From contig NZ_JOBF01000002.1 of the NCBI RefSeq assembly GCF_000718635.1, forward strand, positions 248,001 through 312,000: a stretch of DNA of 64,000 nucleotides, written 5' to 3'. Positions 63,494-64,000 of the stretch are shown here, piece by piece. The stretch's first letter is position 1. The number at the start of each line of letters is the position of its first letter. The translations under genes were made by a program, and so were the position numbers. The notes under the pieces were generated by a model. It had not been told where the DNA came from. It ran no database searches and worked only from the letters and a program-made list of their open reading frames with translations. This DNA is from Streptomyces varsoviensis (GTDB taxonomy: Bacteria > Actinomycetota > Actinomycetes > Streptomycetales > Streptomycetaceae).

Positions 63494-63536
63494 AGGCGAC
63501 GCCCCGCGGCTCCCACCGGGCCGCGGGGCGTCGCCT
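63494..63536. terminator. Terminator hairpin after dedA
   Basis: A perfect 16-base stem (63494-63509 with 63521-63536) around an 11-base loop, 70 bp after the DedA stop. It is the strongest hairpin in the window apart from the 62-bp palindrome. Confidence 0.8.
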
Positions 63537-63705
63537 ACGGTGCGTACGGACAGGTGCGTGCGGACACGTACGTACAGGCAGGGTGTGTACCGGGCAGGGT
63601 GTGTACGGCCGGGCGCGTGGGCGCGGCGTACGGCCGGCACGTTCCTGCCCGGCGATACCTACCCGAGAGAGCACCGGACGGCGGTGCGGGAGCGAGGAGA
63701 AGGCG

Positions 63706-64000
63706 ATGGCGGAGCGGGCACTGATCGCAGGGGTGGGCGGCGCGGAGCCGCGGATCGATCCGCAGGCGTTCGCGGCGCCGACGTCCGTCGTGGTCGGCGA
63801 TGTCACGGTGGCCGCCGGCGCCAGCCTCTGGTACCACGCCGTGCTGCGCGCCGACTGCGGGCCGATCATCCTCGGCGCTGACAGCAACATCCAGGACAAC
63901 TGCACCGTGCACGTGGACCCGGGCTTCCCGGTCACGGTCGGCGAGCGCGTATCGGTGGGGCACAACGCGGTGCTGCACGGCTGCACCGTCGAGGACGAGG
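63706..64000 (+). CDS. Gamma-carbonic-anhydrase family protein (5' part)
   Basis: Starts at ATG 63706 with GGAGAAGG five bases upstream and runs off the window after 98 residues. Left-handed beta-helix hexapeptides are visible (VVVGDVTVAAGASLWYHAVL, IILGADSNIQDNCTVHVDPG, VTVGERVSVGHNAVLHGCTV), with His residues at the usual zinc positions (VHVD, GHN, LHG). The family hydrates CO2 in some members; others are inactive or bind CoA esters. Confidence 0.85.
   Translation, partial: MAERALIAGVGGAEPRIDPQAFAAPTSVVVGDVTVAAGASLWYHAVLRADCGPIILGADSNIQDNCTVHVDPGFPVTVGERVSVGHNAVLHGCTVEDE

Overview
The window is high-GC, densely coded actinobacterial DNA with many GTG starts. It looks like a Streptomyces (or close streptomycete) chromosome. 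This rests on a complete conservon (cvnA-B-C-D plus P450), a DUF6126-type mini-protein, a second divergent EF-Tu, a split Ku/polymerase/ligase end-joining set, and scattered GTACG-rich intergenic repeats. I see no rRNA, tRNA or CRISPR array.

Region 1 (1-8,660) is accessory DNA. It starts with a leftward pair of translationally coupled tyrosine recombinases, the second cut by the window edge. A rightward, decayed set follows: two 5'-truncated recombinase-like fragments, one unknown ORF, and a DUF6262 (TnpC-like) gene with an in-frame amber stop. Then come a DUF998 membrane protein, a broken block that looks like phage tail genes and holds a perfect 62-bp palindrome, a gene-poor stretch, and a xis-int pair that probably marks one end of the integrated element.

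Region 2 (8,669-19,208) is ordinary chromosome: a HipA-like kinase/DUF3037 pair, two SDRs, uracil-DNA glycosylase, a DUF3224 gene divergent from a WYL regulator with a clear operator between them, a PLP decarboxylase, a DinB-like protein, an oxidoreductase, an Lnt-type N-acyltransferase and a DUF6126 protein.

Region 3 (19,209-28,860) is a probable terpene locus: a prenyl-diphosphate-type C-methyltransferase and a class I terpene synthase, facing a conservon that ends in a CYP157-like P450 without the ExxR motif. A LAL-type ATPase that appears to have lost its DNA-binding domain lies next to it.

Region 4 (29,043-48,276) holds phosphoketolase, the divergent Ku / LigD-polymerase / ATP ligase group, a nucleotidyltransferase, a PHP-domain protein, DUF2277, a YiiX-like hydrolase, a secreted Cys protein, a sigma-like factor, a heterodimeric ABC exporter with complementary degenerate ATPase sites (one subunit frameshifted at a C7 run), a GH25 lysozyme behind a perfect 24-bp palindrome, UppP, a TetR gene with its probable operator, a double-GNAT protein and a MarR regulator.

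Region 5 (48,586-64,000) holds a TVP38 membrane protein, a DUF3515-like lipoprotein, and the most striking locus: a small EACC1-like gene overlapping a 967-aa protein that fuses a caspase-like protease, a Hanks-type kinase, one transmembrane helix and a three-repeat, twelve-cysteine outer domain. A DapA-like gene/LysR pair, the tuf3-like gene, a patatin, a spermidine-synthase-like protein, an MFS exporter, a Gln/Pro-rich membrane protein, a DUF4442 thioesterase-like protein, DedA and a partial gamma-carbonic anhydrase follow. Family assignments are from recall of motifs and were not checked by search.
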